A stretch of DNA of 59,314 nt from Nemertoderma westbladi (GCA_032718475.1 JAUCBJ010007634.1:1-59314); one strand, 5' to 3'; shown: positions 40,808 to 53,360, counted from the first letter of the stretch. The notes: a model not told the origin generated them from the letters alone. Numbers and translations: made by a program.

Positions 40808-43429
40808 CTGCAGGTATAAAGATGTTAAGCTTTAAGATAAGTATTACATACAATGTTTTATATTACACATAATTATAACGGTACTATGACGAATTAAATA
40901 TTAAAAATAATACTCATAAATAAATTATAAATCAATCCACAGCTAATGGGCTCGTATTTCACTCAATGGGAATATTTTACTTTTTCAAATGCTTGAAACT
41001 GGTGGAGTAACGAAATATCTCCTTCAATCTGGAATATTAAACTTACAATTTGTGGTTAATGATTTCTTCAAGTTTTATGTAATGGTATTACCAACTGCCA
41101 TTTGCAATATTTCGGTTAACCCCCCCACCCCCCTCCCCCCACTCCCGAAAAAATGCAACTGTTCACAATATGAAGGTAAAGAGGCATAGAAATATAGGAG
41201 TCTTAATTTCGGATAAAAAATTTGCGATCAAATTTGCTTGAATAAAACTGTGTTGGTGGTTAATAATAATCTCGTCTGACCTTTTAAGCTGGATAAGGTG
41301 AAGTGTTAGCTGAGCATTAATTCATATTGACTAGGCAGAGTATATATAATCTCTACACGTACTTTCCTGGACGATGGTCCCTGTGGGTGTGAAATAAAGT
41401 AGGTGGTATAAGTTAGTTTTCCCTTAGGATCTTATTGATCAAATACGAATAATGAAATATATGAGATAAGTGAAAATACATAAGAAGGTTGCAGAAACCC
41501 AATATTGAAGATGCGATGAATACATAATAATAACCAACTTGAGTTTAATGCAACTATTACATGCAATTCAAGTTTTTATTCCAGTTTTCTATTCATTCCA
41601 GTTTTTTTTACTAGCATCATATATCCACATATACAAAGATAATAATCATTAACCAAAACGGTACCGGTACCTTCTCTACTACAATACCGTCGCCTTTAAC
41701 GTAGTAACTACAAAGTTACAAATTACCGCGTGGACTATTTTGCCTTTAAAAGTAAAGGTGGAGCCTTTGTGATAAGTCAAATATATTTCAATATCATAAT
41801 ATAAATTATATAACATTGAAACTTACAATGATTTTAGAAGTTATTAAAGCGGGGACGTGACGTCTGGATGTGTTGGAATTAAGTAATAGGATCTATTCAT
41901 TAGGCAATATATATTTCAAAAGTCAACATTGGCTGTCAATTTAACATTAAGAGGGAATCAACTCGTACTCTTTTGCAAATTAGCTTCAATTATAACTAAT
42001 ATTTTTTCTAGCTTTAGGAAGTCTCTTGTAGATAAAGGGGAGGTTAAAATTCCCTACCTAGGTATTTACTTATAATTAAGTATTCCGAAAGATACACCAA
42101 ACTTTAAACACCAGTTCTTAATCCAAAAAAATGAAGCGTTACCTGTCGCAAACGGTGGAGAGTGAGTCTGAATGCTAACGAAGGTGAAGCCCTCATCCTA
42201 TTAAGGGTCGGCTTAAAACGAACCAACGATTACTCGGATAAAAACTTGTTCATGAAGATAGAACAATTAACATTTTGTTTGTTTACCATTTTTACCTAAC
42301 CCCTCAAGGTATTCAAATCGCCATGTCATGTGATTGATATTCTATCCCAAAGTTACAACATTCCTTTATAATTAGCGCTGATCCATATTGTGTCGGGAGA
42401 TGCTGCAATATAAAGAAAGAATGGGAAAGTTTTCGCTTCGAGGCGCATTTACAAATCGTATATCACCCCGCTATTATGTCTGCAAGAGTCGAGTGCTGCT
42501 AATAAACTTTATGAATATAATTAACTTTGAATAACGTGCTTTTATTCTAGTTTGCGTTGTGGGTTTGTTAGAATTTCATTCAGTGTTTTAATAAACTGCG
42601 ATCAATTTTGCTATTTGAGAATTAAATATGCGGCTGAATTCAAAAGAATTCTGACATCTCAGCGAAATTAAAAGTCAATCGAAAGCATTCCTAACACAAA
42701 TAAATTAATTTTTCATATTATCATGCGTTCAGTGATAATTACATAGGCCTAACTAAATAAAGGTAGCCATTTCGATCGATTCATGTTAATACAATAGGGT
42801 ATGATAATTTATTACCCAAATGGTAGGCCTGCGATATTCTAAATAAATATTTCAGAATCCGATTCAGAAGCAGAAACTACTGTGTTGGAGTTCCGCGTTT
42901 GTCCCGTGTTTGATTGATTGTGATCCCTTCTTCAAAGATCTCACTACAGACAGCGATCTTTGAGTAACTGCTGAGGCGTGTGTACTGACAGCGATAGCAC
43001 CCTAAAAAACTCTGGAATCTTCCACTATCCACTTACAAGGAAGTGGTGTTTTAATGGAACGAGCCTTTGGCGTCCGTCTATACTTCACTGATAAGTGACG
43101 ATAACGATATCTGTATGTATATTAACGATAAAAAACAACAATAACTTTAATAATATGCTTCACAGTGCTGGAAAGGATCAGGATCACGGGAACCCCTGGT
43201 TCGCACGGTGGCTTCCGTTTAGTGCTACAAGAAATATAGCCTCCTCCTATACAGTTCCTGGGGTTGGGGGGGGGGGGGGTATATATAACCCCTATTGGGT
43301 TTATTTCAGCTTAATTCCCCTGGGCGCGCCTTCAACATTTAAACCCTCCCGCCAGAACTGGCTGTCAGTGGTCTGGTGGTTAATTAATCATTTCTGGTAT
43401 GATACATTAGAAGCCCATCACCGGGCTGA
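40808..43429. other. GPCR intron 1, left part
   Basis: 2.6 kb of AT-rich noncoding DNA. Includes a C-rich tract at about 41119-41145, an ACCGGTACC motif near 41662 and a poly(G) run near 43267-43279. No gene or mobile element recognised. Confidence 0.45.
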
Positions 43430-43706
43430 CACTTCATTATGGGGGTTTTCGGGGTCGCTGATTTCATTTCCGTTGTCGGTTTTAAATTTTAGTTGAATCT
43501 AGTTTGTCTGTATGTCCATCTGTTGGTTGTCTTACAATTTGACTGACAGACCATCATGCAGAAAAACAGCGATAACTCGAGAACTAAAAGAGGTTTCACT
43601 AAGCGGTTTTCAGATATGAAATCCTCATGAAATTCTGCTATAAAATAAATAAAAAATACCTATTTGAAATTTTGACATGGCGGGGGGGGGGGGGGGGGGG
43701 GGGGGG
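43430..43706. repeat. Single diverged GTCTG-type unit and poly(G) tract
   Basis: TTTCATTTCCGTTGTCGGTT with the preceding GGGGTTTTCGGGGTCGCTGA (about 43440) and the following TGTCTGTATGTCCATCTG matches the 153-bp units found at 45290-45850. At 43681-43706 there is an uninterrupted run of about 25 G. Confidence 0.6.
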
Positions 43707-44364
43707 TGGGGGTACTCCCCCCTTAATTGACTTTTAGTGTGCAAACCATTGGCATTACATGTACGACTTTCCACTTTGGTTTACATCAACTATTCGGTAA
43801 TTTCATGCAATCAAAGAGTAGTTAGTCAGCCAATCACCTATAAATAATTAATTCCCATTATTTAGAGGAAAACACAGAGTAGCAAACACAAACAGATTGT
43901 ACTAATCACTGGAAACTGTAATAGACAGACAGTCCTGTTTCTCATCAATGCAATTATTATAGCTAATTGGGTAAAAATCGATTGGCATGAAATATTGAGC
44001 CCAGGTTGTAGGACGGGTGGTAACAGTCAGACGTCACTGTCAGACAAAGACTCATCAAGTATCTTAACACTTTCCGGGAACTGACGCTTTTGTAGAGTCC
44101 ATTGATTTTCGAGCCAATGATGACATGGTGAAGGTCAGGGTTAGATTGTTAATGAAACTGGAAAATTTAGTTTTGTAAATGACCCGCACCGTTACCATGG
44201 TAATATGGACACTTAATATGCTAATTATTTGTGGAGCCGATGATTTTTATATTCAACCCTCTTTTCCGCTTCACCATAACAAATTTTAATGCTTTTGTAA
44301 AATCTTATGTATTTGGCCATTTTTTGCATAACTCCATTATTACCCACTTTCAACGGTAATGGTG

Positions 44365-44831
44365 AAAAATATCGAGACTTGAAAAATATCGAGAGTAAAA
44401 ATAACGAGAGTAAAAATATCGAGAGTAAAAATAACGCGAGATGAAAAATATCGAAAATAACGAGTGTTGAAAAATATCGAGTGTTGAAAAATATCGAGAG
44501 TAAAATATCGAGTGTTGAAAAATATCGAGTGTTGAAAATATCGAGAGTAAAAATACCGAGTGTTGAAAAATATCGAGAGTAAAAATATCGAGTGTTGAAA
44601 AATATCGAGAGTAAAAATATCGAGTGATGAAAAATATCGAGAGCAAAAATATCGAGTGTTGAAAAATATCGAGTGTGAAAAATATCGAGAGTAAAAATAT
44701 CGAGTGTGAAAAATATCGAGAGTAAAAATATCGAGTGTTGAAAAATATCGAGTGTTGAAAATATCGAGAGTAAAAATATCGAGTGTTGAAAAATATAGAG
44801 TGTTGAAAAATATCGAGAGTAAAAATATCGC
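44365..44831 (-). repeat. ATATCGAG satellite array A1
   Basis: More than 25 tandem short units alternating AAAAATATCGAGAGT and AAAAATATCGAGTGTTG (about 15 and 17 bp). Frames through it spell RYFSTLDIF-type repeats on the minus strand and are artefacts. Array A2 (46456-47370) has the same units in the opposite orientation. It is in GPCR intron 1. Confidence 0.95.
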
Positions 44832-45088
44832 ATTTTGCTTGAGCATTTTATTTAGAATTATGGAACAATATTGCAGTGCATGGGTTACAACAGTGCAAGT
44901 GCAAGTGAATGGCATTATGTAATACACCTTGGGTACCCATTTACCAGATTTAATATACTAGCTAGTTTTTGCTATTTTTTTAATAAATATTATAAAAGAA
45001 GTGCTAGCTAGCTATAAATTTTGATAAATATTATAAATATTGTTAAATATTATATTAGTACACGTATAAGCTACCAAATGTTGATATA

Positions 45089-45929
45089 TCGATTCTAGAC
45101 GATTGTCTGCATGTCAGTCAGTCTGTCTGTTTTGGGTTTGTCAGTCTGTTAAAATTTAAGAAGTGCACAAACTGTTCAAAATTTGTGTTATAAGGATTTT
45201 CTGGGTGGTGATAACATTTAAAATGTCACTGGGTGGTAATTACAGTTAAAATTTCACTTTTCCAGTTTGAATAAATCTAGACTTTCTGTCAGTCTGTCTG
45301 TCTGTTTGTCTGTCTTTCTGTCAAAATGGAGAATTAAATCAAATTAAGAAACATATCTATTTATGTGGTTTTCTTGGTCGGTGATTTCATTTCCGGTAGC
45401 TATTTTTACGTTTGATTGATTATTTAATGTTTTTACGTCTGTCTGTCTGTCGGTCTGTCTGTCTGTTTGTCTGTCAAAATTGAGAAATAAATCAAATTAA
45501 CAAACAAACTTATTTATGGAGTTTTCTTGGTCGGTGATTTCATTTCCGGTAGCTATTTTTACGTCTGATTGATTATTTAATGTTTTTACGTCTGTCTGTC
45601 TGTCGGTCTGTCTGTCTGTTTGTCTGTCAAAATTGAGAAATAAATCAAATTAACAAACAAACTTATTTATGGAGTTTTCTTGGTCGGTGATTTCATTTCC
45701 GATAACTATTTTTACGTTTGATTGATTATTTAATGTTTGTACGTCTGTCTGTCTGTCGGTCTGTCTGTCTTTTGTCTGTAAAAATTGAGAAATATATCAA
45801 ATTAACAAATAATTATGGGGTTTTCTTGGTCGGTGATTTCATTTCACCCAAAAGCAAAATATTTTGTTGCATATCATGTTTCCCTAATTTTTGACAGACA
45901 AGCCGACACACAGACAGACAGACAGACAT

Positions 45930-45995
<66 letters not shown>

Positions 45996-46015
45996 TGATC
46001 GACAGTCTAGAATCC
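45089..46015. repeat. (GTCT)n / 153-bp unit / (GACA)n inverted block
   Basis: Starts ATTCTAGACGATTGTCTG at about 45092 and ends CGACAGTCTAGAATCCG at about 46015, an inverted pair. Inside, a 153-bp unit recurs at least three times (ACGTCTGTCTGTCTGTCGG at 45435, 45588 and 45741), each with GGTCGGTGATTTCATTTCC, preceded by a more diverged copy. The right side is a pure (GACA)n tract at about 45900-45995. The two tetranucleotide tracts are reverse complements. Confidence 0.85.
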
Positions 46016-46455
46016 GTCAGCCGTGGAAAGTAACGATTGAAATTAAATCACTGAACAGGAAAACTCATAGCGAAAATTATCCTGTAGGACAAATACAATT
46101 ATAGTATGTTGAAAAAGTAATAGCTATCTTCAAAAAATTGACCACTTAAATTTATACTAATTTCAAAATAAGTGAGGTCTACAAAAAATCAAATAACTCC
46201 AAAACTAAAATAGATATGAAAATTTCGTTTACAGTTTCAGAATTACCAAAAAATTCCGTTCTAGAAAAAGTAAAAAAATAAAATTCGATTTTGTAAAACC
46301 AAATGAACTATTTTGACTTCAACCTTTAATTCTGTGAAATAATATTTTGTAACGGTAGGTCGATTTCTTGATCAAACCTCACAAATATTGTTGTTCTAGA
46401 ACATTTTTAATAAAAAAAATTATCATACAACCCTTATTTAAAAAAATTGTTACTA

Positions 46456-47370
46456 TCGATATTTTTACTCTCGATATTTTTCAACATTCTATATTTTTTT
46501 CAACACTCAATATTTTTACTCTCGATATTTTTCAACACTCGATATTTTTACTCTCGATATTTTTCAACACTCGATATTTTTACTCTCGATATTTATCAAC
46601 ACTCGATATTTTTTAACACTCGATATTTTTACTCTCGATATTTTTCAACACTCGATATTTTTACTCTTGATATTTTTCAACACTCGATATTTTTACTCTT
46701 GATATTTTTCAACACTCGATATTTTTACTCTCGATATTTTTAATCTCGATATTTTTCAACACTCGGTATTTTTACTCTCGATATTTTTACCCTCGATATT
46801 TTTACTCTCGATATTTTTTGAACTCTCGATATTATCGTTATTTTTCAACACTCGATATTTTTACTCTCGATATTTTTCAACACTCGATATTTTTACTCTC
46901 GATATTTTTCAACACTCGATATTTTTACTCTCGATATTTTTCAACACTCGATATTTTTACTCTTGATATTTTTCAACACTCGATATTTTTACTCTTGATA
47001 TTTTTCAACACTCGATATTTTTACTCTCGATATTTTTAATCTCGATATTTTTCAACACTCGGTATTTTTACTCTCGATATTTTTACCCTCGATATTTTTA
47101 CTCTCGATATTTTTTGAACTCTCGATATTATCGTTATTTTTCAACACTCGATATTTTTACTCTCGATATTTTTCAACACTCGATATTTTTACTCTCGATA
47201 TTTTTCAACACGCGATATTTTAACTCTCGTTATTTTTCAACACTCGATATTTTTACTCTCGATATTTTTAATCTCGATATTTTTCAACACTCGATATTTT
47301 TACTCTCGATATTTTTACCCTCGTTATTTTTACTCTCGATATTTTTCATGTCTCGATATTTTTCAATATA
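46456..47370 (+). repeat. ATATCGAG satellite array A2 with 296-bp higher-order repeat
   Basis: Tandem CTCGATATTTTTACT and CTCGATATTTTTCAACA units over 915 bp, inverse to array A1. A variant block with GGTATTTTTACTCTCG, TTTACCCTCG and TTTTTTGAACTCTCG (around 46760-46840) recurs at about 47056-47136, exactly 296 bp on, so a block of units was duplicated as a whole. Confidence 0.95.
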
Positions 47371-47509
47371 ACCCTTTCAACTGACGTTAAGGTTAAACTT
47401 ACACGCGTTACCTGTAGTTAAAATAAGAACAGTATATATATCAACTTTGTATCCACGGTCTTGAAATTTCCAAGACCGGGGTGTCGTTTCAGCCTTCGCA
47501 TAGGGTTAA

Positions 47510-48554
47510 CTACTACTACTAGGATCGGCATGCCGCATTGCAGCTGCATTTTTAGAATGCTGTGCCGGCTTGTCGACAAAATTGCGCCGCCACAACTCCC
47601 TATCACCCATGACATTTGCTAGATCATCCGCATCTTCAAGGCCAGTGTCCTCTAAAATACGTCTCTAGAAAGTCATGGGCTGTCCACCATGCTTATTCAC
47701 TCCATGAGGCTGCCAAAGCACATGATTATGTACTGGCTGGTCCTCACGGCGAAAGTAATGTCCTGCAAAGCGGAGGCGCCTTTGTTGTAGTATCAAGCTT
47801 GGGGGAACCAATGAGACATATCCAATGTTATATAGAGTCTGGTTAGAGATGTGTGCAATGTACTTGACACAATGAACCCGGCGCAGCATTCTTGTGAATG
47901 TGCCATCCAGAGATTTTGTGTCCTCGGCAGTTAGAGCCCAGCATGGACTCCGCCATAGAGGAGTACTGGAACTACTGCTGCTCTAAATAATCGGACCTAT
48001 TAATTATTGTTGACTTCCAAATCCTGGAAAGCCTATTCAAGGCTTCCCATGCCTTTCCCTTACGTATTCGAAGGTCCTCACCTGACTTCCGGACCCATGA
48101 TCCCAGGTAACAGAAGTCGTCCAAATGCTCAAGCATACCATCCTTTAAGCTTATGCTCATCCGATCAGACTCACTGAGGACTTTCAAAGTTAACTGTCAA
48201 AATTTTGGTCTTTCTGGAGTTAATAAAAAGACCAACACTAGAAGCAGCCTGTTCTAATGAGCTGAGGAGCCGTTGGGCTCCCTCTAGCGCTTCTGAGAGT
48301 ACTCCTAAGTCATCAGCAAAGTCTAGATCAGTTAGGTACTTGGCAGGATTTCCTCGACTTCTGGAGCCAGTAGGTGGAGTTATCATCACCCCATCATCAT
48401 TATGATGATCTAAGGACATGCGTAGAACATAGTCAACCACAATTATGAACAAGAATGGCGCAATAACAATATAATACCCCCCCCCCCCCCCCATAATACT
48501 TCAAATGGTTCTGTGTCATCATCAACTGTATTCACAAATGTTGTCGAACCATCC
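47510..48554 (-). mobile_element. RTE-like LINE, copy B (5' truncated)
   Basis: Flanked by an 11-bp target duplication CATAGGGTTAA (47499-47509 and 48555-48565). The minus strand covers RT motif C (LDFADDLGVLSEALEG), the region after it and the 3' UTR with TAGTAGTAG. The 5' limit falls in the RT motif A-B interval. Frameshifts near 47990 and 48180, and a 17-bp poly(C) run with flanking AT sequence (about 48465-48492) where motif B should be, make it dead. Confidence 0.9.
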
Positions 48555-48749
48555 CATAGGGTTAATATTTTAAATTTATATTGAAAAATTAGCCTAGAAG
48601 TAAAAAATTTGACTGTAAATTGTGGTCTTAAATTTAGTTTATTGTTTTCGTTAGAAAAGCCTGCCATTATGACTTGCTACTTTCCTTTAAAAGGTACCTT
48701 AAATGGTGAATATCGAAATTAAATATTCGCGAAATTAAGATAAAATAGG

Positions 48750-51700
48750 CTGAAAAGACATCCCAATTGGTAATATGCCCTCGGTGGGATAAATATTTCT
48801 CCATTTGACGCAACACCGCCGCGGCCGCTATGAGGGAGGTGAATACCGCGGCCGCTCCTAAAGCCGCGGCCATCGCTAACTATATAGGTTAACTTGGGAT
48901 TCTGGGGGACTTTTCGATGAAGGAACTGACCAAATTTTTTTATTTTCTCACCAGGGGAGCGGCTCGGAATTCTAAGATATTAGCAACTCTAACATTATTA
49001 AATCTAACCCTTCGACGGACACGGCGGACAAAAAACCGTCATTTTTTCGACAATTTTAAAATTTTTTTGAAAGGCGCTCTACAGTGGCTCGAAAAAACCC
49101 TAGGTTATTGCTTAGCCGACGCCGGGATACGATAGAAGGGATTAATTAGTGAATTCGTTTTTTTTTTCAAAAAAGATTACCACGCCTTTTTTCCGAAAAT
49201 GTCCGTCAAAGTTGAAAAAACGGACAAAATGACTTTGCGGGATCCGCTATAACTCGGCTAATATTAATCGTACGGGGACGAAAGTAACGCGGTTGAAAAG
49301 GGGAAGAGTGGTACTACCTTCGTATCGAATGGGGGTAAGATATTTATTAAAATTTCGGGTGGAAAAAGGGGCTGTAAATTTGTACGTTTTTGTCCGTCTT
49401 TTTTGGAAAACTTATTTCCGAAATGTTTAATTCGACAACGCGGGTAGGAATCCACTAATTCTTTTATGAAACTCGTAAAAGACCATTGGGGCTACGTTCC
49501 TATCGAATGGGGGTACAAAAAATATGTTGGCAATAGGGGCCAAAAAGGGCCAGAATTTGTAAAGTAGTTTTTATCGAATAATTTTTTATTTTTAACTTTA
49601 GTTGGTTAAGGTACATTCTATACAGTCAATATGCATACGGGGAATTCAAATATGCTATCGGTTTTGCTCCAAGGATGATATTAAAAAAATGAGGGCCAAA
49701 ATTATAATTTCGCGCTTCAAACTTGCTTCGCGGGAAATCGTCTAGCTCGAAAACTACTTAACTTACGGGAGATTTGTTTACACAGACTTATAGTGCGTTA
49801 AATTATCTATCTAACAGCGTTAATCAGCTGGAGCGGCAGGCGATCGTGTGAAATATAATATTTATAAAAAGGGACGAAAAATTTTTTTTTTTAACAAATC
49901 GCTATTCCATTATAATTTAGCGTATTGCGCCAAAAGTACCTGTAAAAAGTATCAAATTAACTCCGCTATCTTTTATCTTAACATATATAATTAAAATTAC
50001 GAATTTTAAGGGTCGAAAAATATCGCGTTATTTTGGCCCTTTTTTTTAATTTTTTTGGGGCCAAAAATAACCCCTTCTCAAAAGATTAAGAAAAAAATTA
50101 CGGCAAAGAATATACCAATTTTATTGAATTTGGAACACCAGAACCGAAGTTAGAGCGACTTTAGTGAAAAAATAAAAATAATTTTTTTTGCAAAAAAATT
50201 AAGAATGGTCAGGTCAATATTGGATTTCGAACCCGCGAACTTAGGTTTCATTAACGTGATTGATAACCACTAGACTATGTGACCAAGAGAATTTGAAATT
50301 TTCGAGTGACTATTTTTAAACATAAATAACTTCGGTTCTACAGGGCCGTTTAATCTGAAACTTTTTTCATTGGATAGAGGATAGATTGTAGTCTGTGTAA
50401 TAGGATAAAACTTTGGAAAAGACGCATGTGCACTTAGTGCAAAATGCACTTAAAAAGTGCACATTTTTTCTATATTTCAAACACAATTATTTCCTATTCT
50501 ATTTATCGTAGAATGTTATTTTTGGATTAATATGTAGTTTGGAATGATTTCTAACTATAATCGTAACATTTGTTTAACTTTTTATGTCTATAAAGTGACT
50601 TAAAATGTCCATGAATATGGTCCAAAATCGCAAATCCAAATTTATTAAATTGGATATTTGACACTTTTAGCGACTGACACTTGATCATACACCATCGTAG
50701 ATCGGTAGAGGATAAACATAAGTTTGTTAAATAAGAGCCACCATTACGATCTGCTAAAGTGCATTTGTACAAATAAGTGTGCAAAAGTGCAAATTTTTTA
50801 ATAAGGTCAAATTATATAGTATTGGGTTATTTGCTTTGCAGATACTTTATTTTCATATTAATATGTTGTTTGAACCTTACTGAGCGCATTAGGCGATATG
50901 CGTACAAATAACCGGCCCTTATGAGGCTTCGATTGGGTAAATTAATAAAACATAAGGTTGTATAGTATAATATTCTAAAAACCAGTGTGATATTAAATGC
51001 ACTTTAAATAATAAATAGAAATCAAATAACAATTGGACCACACAATTAAAAACTCGCACAATTTTGTACTTATTATATCGCTTCAAATTAATTCAACAGT
51101 GGATATTTGTGGGAAGGGAGGAAGTTACAGTGTGCATTCGGGGGAAGTTTGGTGAACTGCATTTATGCAGTGAATCCAAACTTCCCCCTTTGATATATCA
51201 TATACTTAAGACATGCTAGGGTGACGGGGAAATATTTGTTACTGTCACACTTTGCTTCCATTTATCCTATCCTTTATTATTACCCCATTCAGATAAGAGA
51301 TAATAAATCAGTAAAAACTAAACTAAACTGTCTTTCATGCAAACAAATTTCTAACTAAAGACGGGTGAATGACCATGACCATGGAAATAATTTTAAATAT
51401 AATTGTATATCAACTATTTGGGGAGGCTTCCAAGTTAAACCCGAAAACAATTATTTTGTTACATATATAGTAAATAACGTTGTATGTTCTTCTTCCTCTC
51501 ATAATAAAATATAAATGAAATATCTCAGATAGCTATGCCCTGTAACATTTCACAACCAAAATATTTAAGTGTGAAAAGTGTAGGCCTACCACACTCCGCC
51601 CAAACAACCGCAAACGCATAGCCAACAAATTTATAAAAAGTTTACATACATGTTGGGTTCATGACGAGATGAGTGAAAATTGATCGCGTAATATAAAGTA

Positions 51701-51810
51701 AAAAATTAAGAGACGGGCTGGCTCTCCTCCACTTTCTTACCCAATGGATATGTTGTTGTAATAATCTAATATTGGGGCGGTTTTCTCTCGGTCTAACATT
51801 TTTTACCAAC
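48750..51810 (-). repeat. Large non-coding repeat X, copy X2
   Basis: Inverse-orientation homologue of X1 (26470-28545). Matching landmarks are the GC hairpin at 48826-48862 (GCGGCCGC on both sides of GAGGGAGGTGAA), GTCCGTCAAAGTT at about 49200, the tRNA-like element at 50212-50284, TGCACTTAAAAAGTGCACAT near 50446, and the end block CCAATGGATATGTTGTTG near 51742. It has about 860 bp (about 50566-51425) with no X1 counterpart. It lies inside GPCR intron 1. Confidence 0.75.
50212..50284 (-). other. tRNA-like sequence inside repeat X2
   Basis: The minus strand, 73 nt, starts GGTCACATAGTCTAGTGGTT, with an A-box-like D arm, then GCGGGTTCGAAATCC (B box) and ends TTGACC. Five of seven acceptor pairs can form, but the D, anticodon and T stems pair badly, so it is a degenerate tRNA-derived segment. 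X1 has the same segment at 27064-27125, also degenerate. It may have acted as a polymerase III promoter for the repeat. Confidence 0.55.
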
Positions 51811-52268
51811 TCTATTATCAATTGAATAATTATCTAGAAAATTTTAACGAATTGTTTATAATAATATGCGTTTACACGGAAAGTTAATTTAGAGATTTAA
51901 AAAAAAAAGCTGAAAAATCCAATTATCGTCACCAGAAAGAAGGAGAAATGTATTTATAATTTAATGGTTGTCAGTATTTCGTGCAAATATATGACTCTTG
52001 GCTTGAATTCGACTCATTACTTTGCGTCTTCATTGCACACTTCAACTTGAAAAGGCATTACCACTTCGCTAATGCGCTATACAGTACAGTAGGCCTAGCT
52101 ATAGGCTGTGAGTAGGCCGAGTTACTGGGGCGGGGCGAGACGTGTGAATATCCATTTCATCCACACCAGCCCACTATTGTATGTCACGTGACAAAACCTA
52201 CTTTCAGTTCTCAAGTGAATGAGAGGGAATTAACAATAATGTAATTGTGTAGGCCAACAGTACCTACG

Positions 52269-53360
52269 CACAGTGGGCCAGAAACCCTGTTTTGTGGCCA
52301 AAATTCATTATTTTGAAAAATATTCATAGTTTGTGCACTATTTTTCACCTATACGGGTTTTCGAGAGTGGCGAATCTTCTGAGATGGGTCTCAAATTCTC
52401 AAAAGGTGACTTTGTGCCATTTCTGGAACGTGTCAAAATTTGAATATTTGGCAAACACAAGAAACACAGAAAGAATAGCACAGATTTAGGTTCCACGGGG
52501 TTTAACAGGGTGCTGAAGCTTTAGTAAATAGTTTCAAATTCTATAGTAGCACAGAAGTGCCACTTTTTAGCATGTGGCACATGACATTTTTGTTTGGCAT
52601 GGCACAAAATGTAAAAATCACTAAAGTTTAATAGAATTGTGCCATTTGCGGTTTTATATGTTTTCAAAGAAAAAGGATTATTCTGCTACAATAGTAAGAC
52701 AACGTCTTACTATCCTTACTACTTACAATGACAACGCTAATGTCTTAGCCTTTTATTAAGACAGGCTTACCCTTACACGAAATAATAGGCCAGCCAATCA
52801 GAATCAATTAGTCAATTAGTTACTACTTGCTTGTGTTGCTTATCGTATGTACGTGGGCTCGGCTCATCAGGCAGTACACAGTAATGAATTACAAGTACAG
52901 CAAAAACACATAATGAACATTTTTAAAAGCCAAATTCTCAAAAGGGGTACAAAAGGGCATTTTTATAATTTACTGGTTAGAAGTGCTATAAGTAGTGGGT
53001 CATTTGTGATGAAACTAATTGACGAAGGCTCTTAAGGGAAAAAAAGCGCAGCTTATCAAATTTTGAAATATGATATTTTTTCGTAGCAATATGAAGTTTA
53101 TCTTATGCTAATCTTTTAATATTCCTTTGAACGACTCAAAAGTACTTTTTTCGCATTCAGCTCGACATTTACAACAATTTGAAAAAAAAAAATTTTAATT
53201 CTGACAATCTCTTGAAAAAAAATTTTTTCTTGAAATTTTTTATTTTTTATTTTTTTTTCAAAAAAAATTCCAAAATTTTGAACTTTTGGCCCTATATCTT
53301 GTGAAACAAGACGAATTTTTACATTTTTAAAGGTATTTTGGCCAACTCTGGCCCACTGTG
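52269..53360. mobile_element. Transib-like MITE with CACAGTG termini
   Basis: 1092 bp with 14-bp terminal inverted repeats CACAGTGGGCCAGA / TCTGGCCCACTGTG and a perfect 5-bp target duplication CTACG (52264-52268 and 53361-53365). Transib and RAG-type transposons are known for 5-bp, often GC-rich target duplications and CAC(A/T)(A/G)TG ends, which these match exactly. A secondary GGCCAAAAT motif lies inside both ends. Internal frames are short and unrelated to a transposase, so it must be mobilised in trans, if at all. Confidence 0.75.

Noticed and set aside
43095-43496. 133-codon plus-strand ORF in GPCR intron 1
   Set aside because: It contains a poly(G)-encoded Gly run and overlaps a GTCTG-type repeat; no domain or splice evidence.
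44365-47370. CRISPR-like array or real proteins in the ATATCGAG repeats (long frames spelling RYFSTLDIF)
   Set aside because: Units are contiguous with no unique spacers, the host is eukaryotic, and the frames exist only because the satellite lacks stops in several phases on both strands.
50212-50284. Functional tRNA gene
   Set aside because: D, anticodon and T stems do not pair and the same degenerate segment sits in both X copies, so it is a repeat component.
52269-53360. hAT element (CAGTG ends)
   Set aside because: An 8-bp duplication would be needed next to CAGTG/CACTG; the flanks CCTACGCA and TGCTACGT do not match. Taking CACAGTG as the end gives a perfect 5-bp duplication.
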